Positions 1 to 8,280 of a stretch of 39,082 bases of DNA are shown here, in pieces. Numbering within the stretch: position 1 is the stretch's first letter; each line of letters opens with the position of its first letter. Origin of the DNA: Reyranella sp. (lineage in GTDB: Bacteria; Pseudomonadota; Alphaproteobacteria; Reyranellales; Reyranellaceae); the NCBI GenBank assembly GCA_022844015.1, contig JALHMO010000059.1, forward strand, positions 1 to 39,082, read 5' to 3'. The notes under the pieces are model-generated. The model had not been told where the DNA came from. It did not search any database and saw only the letters and a list, made by a program, of their open reading frames with translations. The translations under genes and the position numbers were made by a program.

Positions 1-353
1 CGCTTGCCGCGCCGCCGACCGCCCTGGCGGACCGGCGAACTTGGCGCCTGAGCGGCAAGGTCATGGGCGGCGGCGACGTCGCGCTGGCCGTCAGCGATGG
101 CGTGCCGGCCTACGTCGTGACCGGCGCGGCGGCCGCCGGTCCGACCGAGCTGTCGCTGCCCGACCCGTCGGTCGGCCAGCCGCATGCCCGCATCCTGACC
201 GCCGCCGGGCGCATCGGCCTGGAGGATCTCGGATCCGCCAACGGCACGCTGATCGACGGCGCGCGCCTGCTGCCCGAGCACGGCCCGCGCGACATCAGCG
301 CCGCCCGCATCATCCGCATCGGCGGCGTCGATCTGGTGCTGTCGCGGGCGTGA
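1..353 (+). CDS. FHA-domain protein, C-terminal part (5' end outside window)
   Basis: The reading frame is open from base 3 with no stop, so the gene starts before the window. The visible ~117 residues end in a forkhead-associated (FHA) fold signature: a conserved-looking PDPSVGQPHARI segment (the S-x-x-H core of FHA domains), then LEDLGSANGTLIDG, the classic 'D-x-x-S-x-N-G-T' strand and loop, and a final IIRIGGVDLVL strand. FHA domains bind phosphothreonine peptides and often sit in Ser/Thr-kinase or type VI secretion proteins. What precedes the domain cannot be seen. ATG at 63 is an internal methionine rather than a convincing start because the frame continues upstream. The gene is followed by a strong hairpin at 377-410. 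Confidence 0.75.
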   Translation, partial: LAAPPTALADRRTWRLSGKVMGGGDVALAVSDGVPAYVVTGAAAAGPTELSLPDPSVGQPHARILTAAGRIGLEDLGSANGTLIDGARLLPEHGPRDISAARIIRIGGVDLVLSRA

Positions 354-376
354 CTTTGCCCCTCCTGTGAAAATGC

Positions 377-410
377 GCTGGGAGCGCGCCACCAGTGGCG
401 CGCTCCCAGC
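377..410. terminator. Perfect 16-bp inverted repeat (hairpin)
   Basis: The arm GCTGGGAGCGCGCCAC is followed after two bases by its exact reverse complement. It lies 24 bp after the FHA stop codon, where a terminator is expected. No T-tract follows on the + strand, while a short ATTTT follows on the - strand, so it may be a non-canonical terminator or a dispersed palindromic repeat. The remaining gap to yggT (411-605) shows nothing else I can support. Confidence 0.4.
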
Positions 411-605
411 CATGAGCTTCCCTCTCGCAGCGCCACCATTTTCTCAGCATCGCGGTGCGCGCCAGCTTGCTGGGGGGCTCCTCAGGCTACGCTCGGGGAG
501 CTGAACAGCGGCTCTCTCGGCTCTCCAAATGGGCTTGGATCGGCAATCCGCGCCGAGTAGGGTGCGCGGCCGGCGGCCTGCCGGCGTCCTGGGAACGGAG
601 AGACG

Positions 606-899
606 ATGCAGTCGCTGGCGGTGCTGATCGACAAGGTGATCGACATCTACACCTGGATCGTGATCGCCGGTGCGATCATGAGCTGGCTGGTGGCGTTCGG
701 CGTCGTCAACGTGCGCAACCAGTTCATCCGCATCATCGTCGACGTGCTCTTCCGGCTGACCGAGCCGGTGCTGCGACCGATCCGGCGCATCCTGCCCAAC
801 CTGGGCGGCGTCGACATCTCTCCCGTCGTCCTGCTGCTCGGCCTGTTCTTCGTCCGCAGCCTGCTGTGGGAGTACGTCTGGCCGAGCCTCATCCGCTGA
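606..899 (+). CDS. YggT family integral membrane protein
   Basis: This 97-residue protein has two hydrophobic spans, about residues 12-33 and 76-93. They flank a YggT-type amphipathic middle with the motif LTEPVLRPIRRILP, which is the family signature. YggT proteins sit in the inner membrane; their biochemical role is poorly defined, with links to osmotic tolerance and septum or membrane organisation in some bacteria. The start is supported by a GGAGAGACG leader just before the ATG. It is the first gene of a run with the DUF167 gene (4-bp gap) and folD (8-bp overlap), and yggT next to a DUF167/YggU gene is a common bacterial pairing. Confidence 0.9.
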   Translation: MQSLAVLIDKVIDIYTWIVIAGAIMSWLVAFGVVNVRNQFIRIIVDVLFRLTEPVLRPIRRILPNLGGVDISPVVLLLGLFFVRSLLWEYVWPSLIR

Positions 900-903
900 C
901 ACC

Positions 904-1242
904 ATGGCTGACCCTGCGTTCCTGCGTCGCGCCAGCGATGGCGTGACGATCGAGCTGCGCGTCCAGCCGCGCGCGCGCCGAATCGCGCTGGAATGCAGCG
1001 GCGATGGCGTGTTGAAGGCCGCGGTCACGGCGCCGGCCGAGGACGGCAAGGCCAACCGCGCCGTGATCGACCTGCTGGCCGGCGAATGGCGGCTGGCGAG
1101 ATCGACGCTCGCGGTGACGCGCGGTGCGGCTGCCCGCGACAAGGTGGTGAAGCTTGCCGGCGAGCCCGCCGAGCTCGCGGACCGCATCTCCCTGTGGTTG
1201 AAGGCCCATTGGCACGAAGGGCGCGCCGATACTCATGACTGA
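904..1242 (+). CDS. DUF167 (YggU) family protein
   Basis: The 112-residue protein matches the DUF167 fold. It has an N-terminal V-x-P-R-A-R-R strand (residues 18-24), then the characteristic [24 protein letters not shown] segment with the A-P-x-E-x-G-K-A-N core, and a terminal strand-helix unit. The family is small, soluble and widespread; its molecular function is unknown. It lies 4 bp after yggT and its last 8 bases overlap the start of folD, so the three are probably co-transcribed and translationally coupled. Confidence 0.92.
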   Translation: MADPAFLRRASDGVTIELRVQPRARRIALECSGDGVLKAAVTAPAEDGKANRAVIDLLAGEWRLARSTLAVTRGAAARDKVVKLAGEPAELADRISLWLKAHWHEGRADTHD

Positions 1243-2140
1243 GGCAAAGCTGATCGATGGCAAGGCCGCGGCGGCCACCTTGCAGCGCCGTGTCGGCGAC
1301 GGCGTCGCCGGCCTGATCGGCCGCGGCGGGCCGACGCCCGGCCTCGCCACGGTGCTGGTCGGCGCCGACCCGGCGAGCCAGGTCTATGTCCGCAGCAAGG
1401 CGAGGCTCGCTGCCGAGCTCGGCATGGCGAGCTTCGACTTCCGCCTCGACGAGGCGATCGCGGAGGCCGAGCTGCTGGCGGTGATCGACGAGCTCAATGG
1501 CGACGAGCGCGTGCACGGCATCCTGGTCCAGCTGCCCCTGCCCGCGCACATCGACACGACCCAGATCCTGATGGCGATCGACCCCGCCAAGGACGTCGAT
1601 GGCTTTCATCCCTTCAATGTCGGGCGCCTGGGCACGGTGGCGCCGCGCGCGCCGCTCGACTTCCCGGTACCGTGCACGCCGCTCGGCGTGTCGATGCTGC
1701 TGCAGGACACGCTGGGCAAGCTGGCCGGCTGCAACGCCGTGGTCATCGGCCGCTCCAACCTGGTCGGCCGCCCGGTGGCGCAGCTCCTGCTGCGCGCCGA
1801 TTGCACGGTGACGATCGCCCATTCGCGCACCCGCGACCTGGCCGCGCTCGGCCGCACCGCCGACATCCTGGTGGTGGCGATCGGCCGGCCCGAGCTGGTG
1901 CGCGGCGACTGGATCAAGCCCGGGGCGACGGTGATCGATGTCGGCATCAACCGCGTGCCGGCAGCGGACGGCAAGACCCGGCTGGTCGGCGACGTGGCGT
2001 TCGACGAGGCGGTGAAGGTCGCCGGCCATGTCACGCCGGTGCCCGGCGGGGTCGGGCCGATGACGGTGGCCTGCCTGATGTTCAACACCCTGCAGGAGGC
2101 GCGCCGCGCCTCGGGGCTGAAGTTCTCCGCGGCCGACTAA
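1235..2140 (+). CDS. folD: Bifunctional methylenetetrahydrofolate dehydrogenase / methenyltetrahydrofolate cyclohydrolase FolD
   Basis: FolD interconverts 5,10-methylene-, methenyl- and 10-formyl-tetrahydrofolate using NADP+, supplying one-carbon units for purines and formyl-Met. The 301-residue length is normal. Visible motifs are YVRSK with the catalytic lysine of the Y-x-x-x-K pair, [23 protein letters not shown], the dinucleotide-binding [13 protein letters not shown], and the C-terminal [11 protein letters not shown]. The ATG lies inside the end of the DUF167 gene. Its stop overlaps the stop of the convergent zinc-binding protein gene by 4 bp. Confidence 0.97.
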   Translation: MTEAKLIDGKAAAATLQRRVGDGVAGLIGRGGPTPGLATVLVGADPASQVYVRSKARLAAELGMASFDFRLDEAIAEAELLAVIDELNGDERVHGILVQLPLPAHIDTTQILMAIDPAKDVDGFHPFNVGRLGTVAPRAPLDFPVPCTPLGVSMLLQDTLGKLAGCNAVVIGRSNLVGRPVAQLLLRADCTVTIAHSRTRDLAALGRTADILVVAIGRPELVRGDWIKPGATVIDVGINRVPAADGKTRLVGDVAFDEAVKVAGHVTPVPGGVGPMTVACLMFNTLQEARRASGLKFSAAD

Positions 2141-3039
2141 TTCTTCGCCATGCCGGCGACCAGCGCCGTCACGTTGTGGCGAATAAGCGCTTCGTAGGTC
2201 GCCGCCGGGCCGTCGGGCGCGGAGAGAGCATCGCTGTAGAGGCGCGCGCCGACGACGGCGCCCGACTCGCGGGCGATCTGCTCGACCAGGCCGGGGTTGG
2301 TCATGTTCTCGACGAACAATGCCTTGATCTTCTGCTCGCGCACCTGGCGGATCAGCGCCGCCACGTCCTTGGCCGTCGGCTCGCTGTTGGTGTTGAAGCC
2401 GCGCGGCGCCAGGAACTGCACGCCGTAGGCGTTGGTGAAGTAGCGGAACGAGTCATGGCCGGTGATCACCTTGCGCTGGCCTGCCGGCACTGCGGCGATG
2501 GCCGCCTTGACCCAGCGGTCCAGGTCGTCGAGGCGCTGGATGTAGGCCCGCGCGCGCTCGCGGTAGAGCCCGGCATTGGCCGCGTCGGCCGCCGCCAGCC
2601 CCTCGGCGATGTTGGCGACATAGCGCCTGGCGCGCCCGACATCCTGCCAGCAATGCGGATCCGGCCCGTGGCCATGGCTGTGACCGTGGCCGCCGTGGCC
2701 GCCGGCCGCCAGGGTCGCGACACCGGCTGTCGCCACCACACGCCGGCCCTTGAAGGGGGCGGCCTCTGCGAGGCGGTCGATCCAGCCTTCGAAACCCAGA
2801 CCGTTGCTCACCAGCACCCGGGCGCCGGCCAGCGCGCGGACGTCGGACGGCTTCGGCTGGTAGGCGTGGGCATCGACGTCGGGGCCCACCAGCACGGCCA
2901 GATCGACGCGATCGCCGCCGACCTCCTTCACCAGGTCGGCGAGGATCGAGAAGGTCGCCACGACGCGCAGCCGCGCATCGGCATGGATCGGGCGGGCGGC
3001 GAGCGTCGCCGCCGCCGCGAGGAGGGAACGACGAAGCAT
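2137..3039 (-). CDS. znuA: Periplasmic zinc (metal) ABC-transporter binding protein, ZnuA-like
   Basis: This 300-residue cluster 9 (A-I) metal-binding protein has a signal peptide (residues 1-20, cut near H-A|D). Likely metal ligands are His58 ([13 protein letters not shown]), His129 (PDPHCW), His195 (GHDSF) and Asp270 (LYSDALS). A His-rich loop at about 113-125 ([13 protein letters not shown]) is typical of zinc-specific rather than manganese-specific members. The start is fixed by the signal peptide. It has no Shine-Dalgarno sequence and lies 4 bases from a palindrome resembling a Zur operator. No permease or ATPase gene (znuB/znuC) is adjacent, so the transporter must be encoded elsewhere. 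The stop overlaps folD convergently. Confidence 0.9.
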   Translation of the reverse strand: MLRRSLLAAAATLAARPIHADARLRVVATFSILADLVKEVGGDRVDLAVLVGPDVDAHAYQPKPSDVRALAGARVLVSNGLGFEGWIDRLAEAAPFKGRRVVATAGVATLAAGGHGGHGHSHGHGPDPHCWQDVGRARRYVANIAEGLAAADAANAGLYRERARAYIQRLDDLDRWVKAAIAAVPAGQRKVITGHDSFRYFTNAYGVQFLAPRGFNTNSEPTAKDVAALIRQVREQKIKALFVENMTNPGLVEQIARESGAVVGARLYSDALSAPDGPAATYEALIRHNVTALVAGMAKN

Positions 3040-3042
3040 AAC

Positions 3043-3055
3043 GTTATACTATAAC
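3043..3055. promoter_or_regulatory. Zur-type operator (perfect palindrome)
   Basis: GTTATACTATAAC is a perfect 13-bp palindrome around one central base. It equals the core GTTATANTATAAC of the proteobacterial Zur consensus. It fills most of the 17-bp gap between the deacylase stop and the znuA start. On the - strand it also contains TATAGT (3053-3048), a good -10 hexamer whose start point would fall at or within a few bases of the znuA ATG. Zinc-loaded Zur bound here would cover the promoter. Confidence 0.75.
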
Positions 3056-3056
3056 T

Positions 3057-3548
3057 TCAAATCGGAAAGTCGAGCCAGAGCGGCGCGTGGCCGGTGGCGG
3101 CGAAGAAGCGCAGCAGGTCCTCCGCGCTCATCGCCGTCGTCATCGTGTTGACCAGGGGATGGACGTTGACCGGCCCGCCGTGCATCAGGCCGCGGTCGAC
3201 GGCGAGGCGCACGCTCAGGCTCGTGTCGTTGACCAGGGCGAGCGGCGTCACCGATCCCGGCTCGACGCCGAGATGGCGGCGCAGGCGGTCGGGGCTGCCG
3301 AACGACAGCCGGCCGGCGCCCAGCACCTCGCCCAGCCGCTTGAGGTCGACCGCGCGATCCTCGATCGCCACGACCAGCCACATCTCCTCCTTCTTGTTGC
3401 GCAGGAAGAGGTTCTTGACGTGGTGGCCGGGCAGGTTGCCGCGCAGCGCCTTGGCCTCCTCGACGGTGAAGACCGGCGGATGCTCGACGGTCTGCTGGGC
3501 GATGCCGAGCTCGGCCAGCCGGGAGAGGAGTTGTTGGGGATCGAGCAT
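3057..3548 (-). CDS. YbaK/ProXp-ala family aminoacyl-tRNA deacylase (PrdX-like)
   Basis: This 163-residue protein has the YbaK/INS fold. It resembles stand-alone prolyl-tRNA-synthetase-associated domains that hydrolyse mischarged Ala-tRNA(Pro). Seen in sequence are HPPVFTVEEA near the N terminus, GHHVKNLFLRNKK with the conserved catalytic-type lysine (about residue 45), LSFGSPDRLRRHLGVEPGSVTPLAL, and GPVNVHPLVNTMT. These match the ProXp-ala/PrdX subfamily better than YbaK (Cys-tRNA(Pro)). Its start is 17 bp from the divergent rmlA start, so both promoters must overlap coding DNA. The znuA gene follows on the same strand, but the Zur box suggests separate control. Confidence 0.87.
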   Translation of the reverse strand: MLDPQQLLSRLAELGIAQQTVEHPPVFTVEEAKALRGNLPGHHVKNLFLRNKKEEMWLVVAIEDRAVDLKRLGEVLGAGRLSFGSPDRLRRHLGVEPGSVTPLALVNDTSLSVRLAVDRGLMHGGPVNVHPLVNTMTTAMSAEDLLRFFAATGHAPLWLDFPI

Positions 3549-3565
3549 CGGGTTACAGGACCAGC

Positions 3566-4432
3566 ATGAAGGGCATCGTTCTGTCGGGCGGCAGCGGTAC
3601 GCGGCTTTACCCGATGACGCGGGCGGCCAACAAGCAGCTGCTGCCGGTCTACAACAAGCCGATGGTCTACTACCCGCTGACCACGCTGATGCTGGCCGGC
3701 TGCCGCGAGATCCTGCTGGTCGTCAACCCGCACGACGAGGAGCCCTACCGCCGCCTGTTCGGCGACGGCCGGCAATGGGGCCTCGCGATCGATTATGCGA
3801 TGCAGGCGCGGCCCGGCGGCATCGCCGAGGTGTTCCTGGTCGGCCGCGACTTCATCGGCAAGGACCGGGTCGGCCTGATCCTGGGCGACAACCTTTTCTA
3901 CGGCGACTCGCTGCCGGCGGTGGCCGAGCGCGGCGCCCGGGGCAGCGGCGCGGTCATCTACGCCTACTGGGTGGCCGACCCCTCGGCCTACGGCGTGATC
4001 GAGTTCGACGCCCGGGACCGGCCCATCGGCATCGTCGAGAAGCCGAAGGAACCGCGCTCCAACTGGGCGGTGACCGGGCTCTATTTCTACGATGCGGATG
4101 TTTGCGACGTCGCCGCGCAAATTCCCAGGTCGGCGCGCGGCGAGCTCGAGATCACCGACGTCAACGCGCATTACCTGAAGCAGGGCGGCCTGACGGTCGA
4201 GAAGCTCGGCCGCGGCTATGCCTGGCTCGACACCGGCACGCCGTCGAGCCTGCTGCGCGCCGCCCAGTTCGTCGAGACGGTCGAGGATCGCCAGGGCCTG
4301 CAGATCGGCAGCCCCGAGGAGGTCGCCTGGCGCAAGGGCTACATCGACGATGCGGGCCTCGCCCGCCTGATCGAGCCGATCCGCGACAGCGAGTACGGCA
4401 AGTACCTGCAGCGTCTGCTGGCCCGCGGCTGA
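3566..4432 (+). CDS. rmlA: Glucose-1-phosphate thymidylyltransferase RmlA
   Basis: RmlA (RfbA) makes dTDP-glucose from glucose-1-phosphate and dTTP, the first step to dTDP-L-rhamnose and related sugars. The 288-residue length is typical. Motifs are the nucleotide-binding LSGGSGTRLYPMT at residue 6, NKQLLPVYNKPM, the metal-binding LGDNLFYGD, and EKPKEPRSNWAVTGLYFYD. An AGGA lies 7 bases before the ATG. rmlB, rmlC and rmlD are not adjacent, so this copy is detached from the usual cluster. A tRNA gene follows. Confidence 0.95.
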   Translation: MKGIVLSGGSGTRLYPMTRAANKQLLPVYNKPMVYYPLTTLMLAGCREILLVVNPHDEEPYRRLFGDGRQWGLAIDYAMQARPGGIAEVFLVGRDFIGKDRVGLILGDNLFYGDSLPAVAERGARGSGAVIYAYWVADPSAYGVIEFDARDRPIGIVEKPKEPRSNWAVTGLYFYDADVCDVAAQIPRSARGELEITDVNAHYLKQGGLTVEKLGRGYAWLDTGTPSSLLRAAQFVETVEDRQGLQIGSPEEVAWRKGYIDDAGLARLIEPIRDSEYGKYLQRLLARG

Positions 4433-4467
4433 CCCGCGGCGGTGTGCCAGGCGCCCGTGCGAACCCC

Positions 4468-4496
4468 TTGCCAAGGCGGCGGAAAAGCCCTATCCA
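4468..4496 (+). promoter_or_regulatory. Predicted sigma-70 promoter of tRNA-Gly
   Basis: TTGCCA (4468-4473) and TATCCA (4491-4496) are separated by exactly 17 bp. They would start transcription near 4503, about 30 bases before the mature tRNA. The match is inferred from hexamer similarity and position only. Confidence 0.45.
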
Positions 4497-4533
4497 CACC
4501 GCCTTCCGCCGCGGCATCGTGGCGGATCGGAGC

Positions 4534-4608
4534 GCGGGCGTAGCTCAGGGGTAGAGCACAACCTTGCCAAGGTTGGGGTCGAGGGTTCGAATCCCTTCGC
4601 CCGCTCCA
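4534..4608 (+). tRNA. tRNA-Gly (GCC anticodon)
   Basis: The acceptor stem GCGGGCG pairs with CGCCCGC (4598-4604), followed by discriminator T and an encoded CCA. The D arm GCTC...GAGC, the anticodon arm CAACC-TTGCCAA-GGTTG (anticodon GCC) and the T arm GAGGG-TTCGAAT-CCCTT all fold normally. It decodes GGC/GGU glycine codons. Confidence 0.97.
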
Positions 4609-4939
4609 GAATTCAATCGACCGATCAGACCGCTATCGAGGCAACCGCGCGCCATCCCGGGAAGACCGGGCGGCGACCGGGAGAGCAATGCGCCTCGGCC
4701 TCAGATGCGATCGTCCTCGAGCGCCATCGAGGAAACCGCCGAGCGTACCGGGCAGCAGTTCGGCATAGTGCGCGAGGTCGCCGACGTTCCTCGGGCCGGG
4801 CGCGCACGTTGGCCGCTCCGGGACCCTCGGCGCCGGCATCGCGCGCAACGCCCTCCGGCAGGCGTTTGAACCGGGCTCCGTCACGGGCTAGTGACTCTTC
4901 CTGGCCGGGGAGCAACGCGATCTTTCTGGGGACGGTGCG
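4609..4939. other. 331-bp gap without a recognisable gene
   Basis: Short open frames occur on both strands but none has a recognisable domain, ribosome binding site or sensible composition. A small CCCGG-GAAGA-CCGGG hairpin lies at 4656-4670. The last 20 bases supply a GGGGACGG ribosome binding site for the next gene. The gap may hold the promoter of the binding-protein/cyclase pair or decayed coding DNA next to a tRNA; I see nothing firmer. Confidence 0.4.
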
Positions 4940-6097
4940 ATGAAGTTTCACCGGGCAGCCGTACTGGGCGTGTTGCTGTGGCTGCTCGCGACGGGCGTCG
5001 CGGCGCAGACGCCGGGCGTGACCGGCGAGCGGATCCTGTTCGGCCAGTCGGCGGCCTTCGGCGGGCCGGCGGCTGGTCTCGGCATGGAAATGAGGCGAGG
5101 CATCCTGGCGGCGTTCGAGGAGACGAACCGCGCCGGCGGCGTGTTCGGCCGGCGCCTGGAGTTGCGCGCCTACGACGACCGCTACGAGCCCGAGCAGGCG
5201 ATCGCCAATACGCTACGGCTGATCGAGGATGACGGGGTCTTCGCCCTGATCGGCGCGGTCGGCACCCCGACGTCGGCGGCGGCCGAGCCGATCGCGCGCG
5301 CCGCCGGCGTCCCGTTCATCGCGCCGCTCTCGGGCGCGGAGTTCCTGCGCGATCCGGCGCTTGGCCATGTCGTGAACGTCCGCGCCTCGTACCGCGAGGA
5401 GACGGAGGCGATCGTCGAGCGGCTGATCGCCGACCTCGGCATCACGCGCATCGGCGTGCTCTACCAGGACGATTCCTACGGCCGCAGCGGCCTCGCCGGC
5501 GTGCAGCAAGCCCTGGGGCGGCGCGGCATCGCGCTGGCGGGCGCCGGCAGCTACATGCGCAACACGACGGCGGTGAAGTCCGCGCTGCTCGCCCTCGAGC
5601 GGCAGAGGCCCGAGGCGATCATCGTCGTGGGCGCCTACCTGCCGAGCGGCGTCTTCACCCAGTGGGCCCGCAAGCTCGGGGTCGAGGCGATGATCCTCAA
5701 CCTCTCCTTCGTCGGCAGCGACGCGCTCGCCGCCACGCTCGGGCCGGCGGGCGAGGGCGTCTACGTGACGCAAGTGGTGCCGTTTCCCGGCAGCGACGCG
5801 CTGCCGCTCCTGGCCGAGTATCGAAAGGCTCTCGTTGCCAACGACGAGACGGACCGGCCGTCGTTCGGCTCGCTCGAAGGCTACATTGCCGGCCGGCTGA
5901 CCGCCGCGGCACTCGCCAGGGCGGGCAACCCGCCGACCCGCAAGAGCTTCCTGGCGGCGCTGATCGATACCGGCTCCTTCGACATCGGCGGCCTGAAGCT
6001 GCGCTACGGTCCGGGCAACAATCGCGGCTCCGACCGGGTGTTCCTCACGGTGTTTCGCGACGGCCGGATCCTTCCGGCCGAACGTCTCGCCCGATGA
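4940..6097 (+). CDS. Periplasmic ligand-binding protein, LivJ/TorT-like (peripla_BP_6)
   Basis: This 385-residue exported protein has a signal peptide (cut after V-A-A, residue 22) and a branched-chain-amino-acid-type bilobed fold. It shows ILFGQSAAFGGPA at the first strand, ETNRAGGVFGRRLEL, the hinge-region GAVGTPTSAAAEPIA, GVLYQDDSYGRSGL, and a C-terminal FDIGGLKLRYGPGNNRGSDRVFL. Such proteins normally feed an ABC importer, but no permease or ATPase gene is nearby. Instead the stop overlaps the start of a membrane cyclase by four bases (ATGA). This argues for a sensory role: ligand captured in the periplasm and presented to the cyclase ectodomain, much as TorT works with TorS. The ligand cannot be deduced. 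Confidence 0.9.
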   Translation: MKFHRAAVLGVLLWLLATGVAAQTPGVTGERILFGQSAAFGGPAAGLGMEMRRGILAAFEETNRAGGVFGRRLELRAYDDRYEPEQAIANTLRLIEDDGVFALIGAVGTPTSAAAEPIARAAGVPFIAPLSGAEFLRDPALGHVVNVRASYREETEAIVERLIADLGITRIGVLYQDDSYGRSGLAGVQQALGRRGIALAGAGSYMRNTTAVKSALLALERQRPEAIIVVGAYLPSGVFTQWARKLGVEAMILNLSFVGSDALAATLGPAGEGVYVTQVVPFPGSDALPLLAEYRKALVANDETDRPSFGSLEGYIAGRLTAAALARAGNPPTRKSFLAALIDTGSFDIGGLKLRYGPGNNRGSDRVFLTVFRDGRILPAERLAR

Positions 6098-8214
6098 GCC
6101 AGGCCGCCGATGGCACGACGAGGCGGCGGCGGCCGCGTCTCGGGCTGTCGATCAAGCTCTACGCCGCGATCGCCGGGGCGGTGGCCCTCACATTGGCAGC
6201 GAGCCTGGTGGCCTGGGTCTCCTTCGTCGAGCTGGGGCATCTGCAGCGGCGCATCACGCGCGAGCACATTCCGTCGATTGCCGACTCGCTGCGGCTCGCC
6301 CAGCGGAGCGCGTTGATCGCCGCGACCACGCCGGCGCTCGTCTCGGCGGCCAGCGAGGCGCAACAGCGCGACCTGATGTCCGCGCTGCGCAGCCATCAGC
6401 GGGTGATCGCTGGCCTGTTCGATGCCCTGGAGAAGGAGATCGTCCATGCGGCCGACCCGGGCGTGCCGCGCCAGCTGATTGCCGGGATCAGGGAGGCCAA
6501 CGGCAAGCTGTCCGACGTCCTCGATCGTCTCGACCGGTCGGTCGCGCGCCAGCTCGTGCTCAGGAACGAGCTGGCCGAACGCCGGCTGCGCGCCGTCGAG
6601 CTGCATCGTCGCCTGATCGAGAGGCTGACGCCGCTGCTCGACGACGCGACGCTGTTCCTGGTGACCGGCTATCGCAACCTCGACGACGGTGCGCCGGTCG
6701 CCGCCGAGCAGCGTCTCGCGCGGGCCCGCCTGCTCGACTACGCCGCGATCGCCCAGCTCGGCATCGAAGGCAACCTGCTGGGCGGGCTACTGGCCGAGGC
6801 GGCCAACACGCCCGACGCGAACCTCCTGCCGCCCCTGCGCGAGCGTTTCGAGGCGGCGGCCGACAGGTTCCGAACCGCGCTCTCAGCGGTCCGGCGCGAC
6901 GAGGCCGAGATGCCGGCCGCCATCGCCGACGCCCTGATCGACCTGGGCGATGGCGAGCGCGGCATTTTCGCCCCGCGCCGGGCCTTCCTCGTCGAGGAAC
7001 GGACGTCGGATGCCCTGGCCGCCCAGGCGCGGGCGATCGCGGCGCACATGATCGCCGACGTCGATCAGCTGGTCGCCGGCGTCGAGGCGAGAACGAGGGA
7101 TGCCGTTGCCGCCTCCAACCGCGCGATCGACGTCGGCAGCACGCTGCTCCTGCTGCTCAACGCGGTCAGCATCCTGGGCGCCCTGCTGATCGCCTGGGGC
7201 TACGTGGCGCGCCACATCACGGCGCCGGTCGTGCGCATCACGGCCGCCGCCGCCGCCTTCGAGGAGCAGCGCTTCGATCCGGAGACGCTCGCCGTCGTGC
7301 GCAAGCGGAGCGACGAGCTGGGCGAGCTTGCCCGCACCTTCACGCGCATGGCCGGCGAGGTGCAGACCCGCACCGACACGCTCGACCGGATGGTTGCCGA
7401 GCGCACCAGCGAGCTGGAGATCGTGGCCAACCGCCTGGCCAAGTACCTGTCGCCGCAGATCTACAGCTCGATCTTCTCGGCCAAGGGCGAGGCCGCCGGC
7501 TCGCTGGCCCGCAAGAACCTGACGATCTTCTTCTCCGACATCGAGGGCTTCACCGACATCAGCGACGGCATGGAGCCCGAGCGGCTGTCGTTCGTGATCA
7601 ACACCTACCGGCGCGAGATGACGAGCATCGCCATCGAGCACGGCGGCACCATCGACAAGTTCATCGGCGACGCGATCCTGGTCTTCTTCGGCGACCCCGA
7701 GACCGGGGGAGATCGCAACGACGCGCTGCGCTGCGCGCGCATGGCCCTGCGCATGCGCGACAGGGTGCTCGAGCTGGAAAGGGTGTGGCACGAGCACGGC
7801 ATCTCGAGGCCCCTGCGCACCCGCATGGGCATGACCACCGGCTTCTGCACGGTGGGCAATTTCGGCTCCGAGCATCGCCTCGAGTACACCGTGCTCGGCA
7901 GCCCGGTGAACCTCGCGGCGAGGCTCCAGGCCGCGGCGGAGGCCGACACGATCCTGATGGCCGACTCCACCTGGCTGCTCATCCGCGACATCGCCGACGC
8001 CACGCCGATGGGCGAGATCACGCCGAAGGGATTCACGCGGCCGGTCGGGTTCTATCGCCTGAATGGCCTGAGCGGCGCCGAGGCGGGCGGCGGGGTGATC
8101 CGGGTCGGTCGCCATGTGTCGGTCAACGTTCCGCACCGGCGTCACATCCCGGAGGCGATCGACGAGCTGCGTCGCATCGAGCAGGACCTGACACGCAACC
8201 TGCCGGCCGGCTAG
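6094..8214 (+). CDS. Membrane class III adenylate cyclase with periplasmic sensor and HAMP domain
   Basis: The 706-residue protein starts at the ATG overlapping the binding-protein stop. Span 1 (about 22-47), a long helical periplasmic region (about 48-345, TorS-sensor-like), span 2 (about 349-373), a HAMP linker and a short coiled coil lead to a guanylate/adenylate cyclase domain at about 470-650. Metal-binding aspartates lie in FFSDIEGF and FIGDAILVFFGD. The lysine of TIDKFIGD fits adenine specificity, and the transition-state N and R are in GSPVNLAARL. The second specificity position is Ser where Asp or Thr is usual. It would make cAMP in response to a periplasmic cue, probably through the coupled binding protein. 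Confidence 0.92.
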   Translation: MSQAADGTTRRRRPRLGLSIKLYAAIAGAVALTLAASLVAWVSFVELGHLQRRITREHIPSIADSLRLAQRSALIAATTPALVSAASEAQQRDLMSALRSHQRVIAGLFDALEKEIVHAADPGVPRQLIAGIREANGKLSDVLDRLDRSVARQLVLRNELAERRLRAVELHRRLIERLTPLLDDATLFLVTGYRNLDDGAPVAAEQRLARARLLDYAAIAQLGIEGNLLGGLLAEAANTPDANLLPPLRERFEAAADRFRTALSAVRRDEAEMPAAIADALIDLGDGERGIFAPRRAFLVEERTSDALAAQARAIAAHMIADVDQLVAGVEARTRDAVAASNRAIDVGSTLLLLLNAVSILGALLIAWGYVARHITAPVVRITAAAAAFEEQRFDPETLAVVRKRSDELGELARTFTRMAGEVQTRTDTLDRMVAERTSELEIVANRLAKYLSPQIYSSIFSAKGEAAGSLARKNLTIFFSDIEGFTDISDGMEPERLSFVINTYRREMTSIAIEHGGTIDKFIGDAILVFFGDPETGGDRNDALRCARMALRMRDRVLELERVWHEHGISRPLRTRMGMTTGFCTVGNFGSEHRLEYTVLGSPVNLAARLQAAAEADTILMADSTWLLIRDIADATPMGEITPKGFTRPVGFYRLNGLSGAEAGGGVIRVGRHVSVNVPHRRHIPEAIDELRRIEQDLTRNLPAG

Positions 8215-8280
8215 AGCGCGATCGCTTCTTATTCGTCCCCGTCGTTCGGTCTACACTGGCCGCGACATGAGCGGCGCTCC

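Noticed and set aside
4564..4951. Short frames on both strands after tRNA-Gly.
   Set aside because: They overlap each other and the tRNA, lack ribosome binding sites and carry no recognisable motif.
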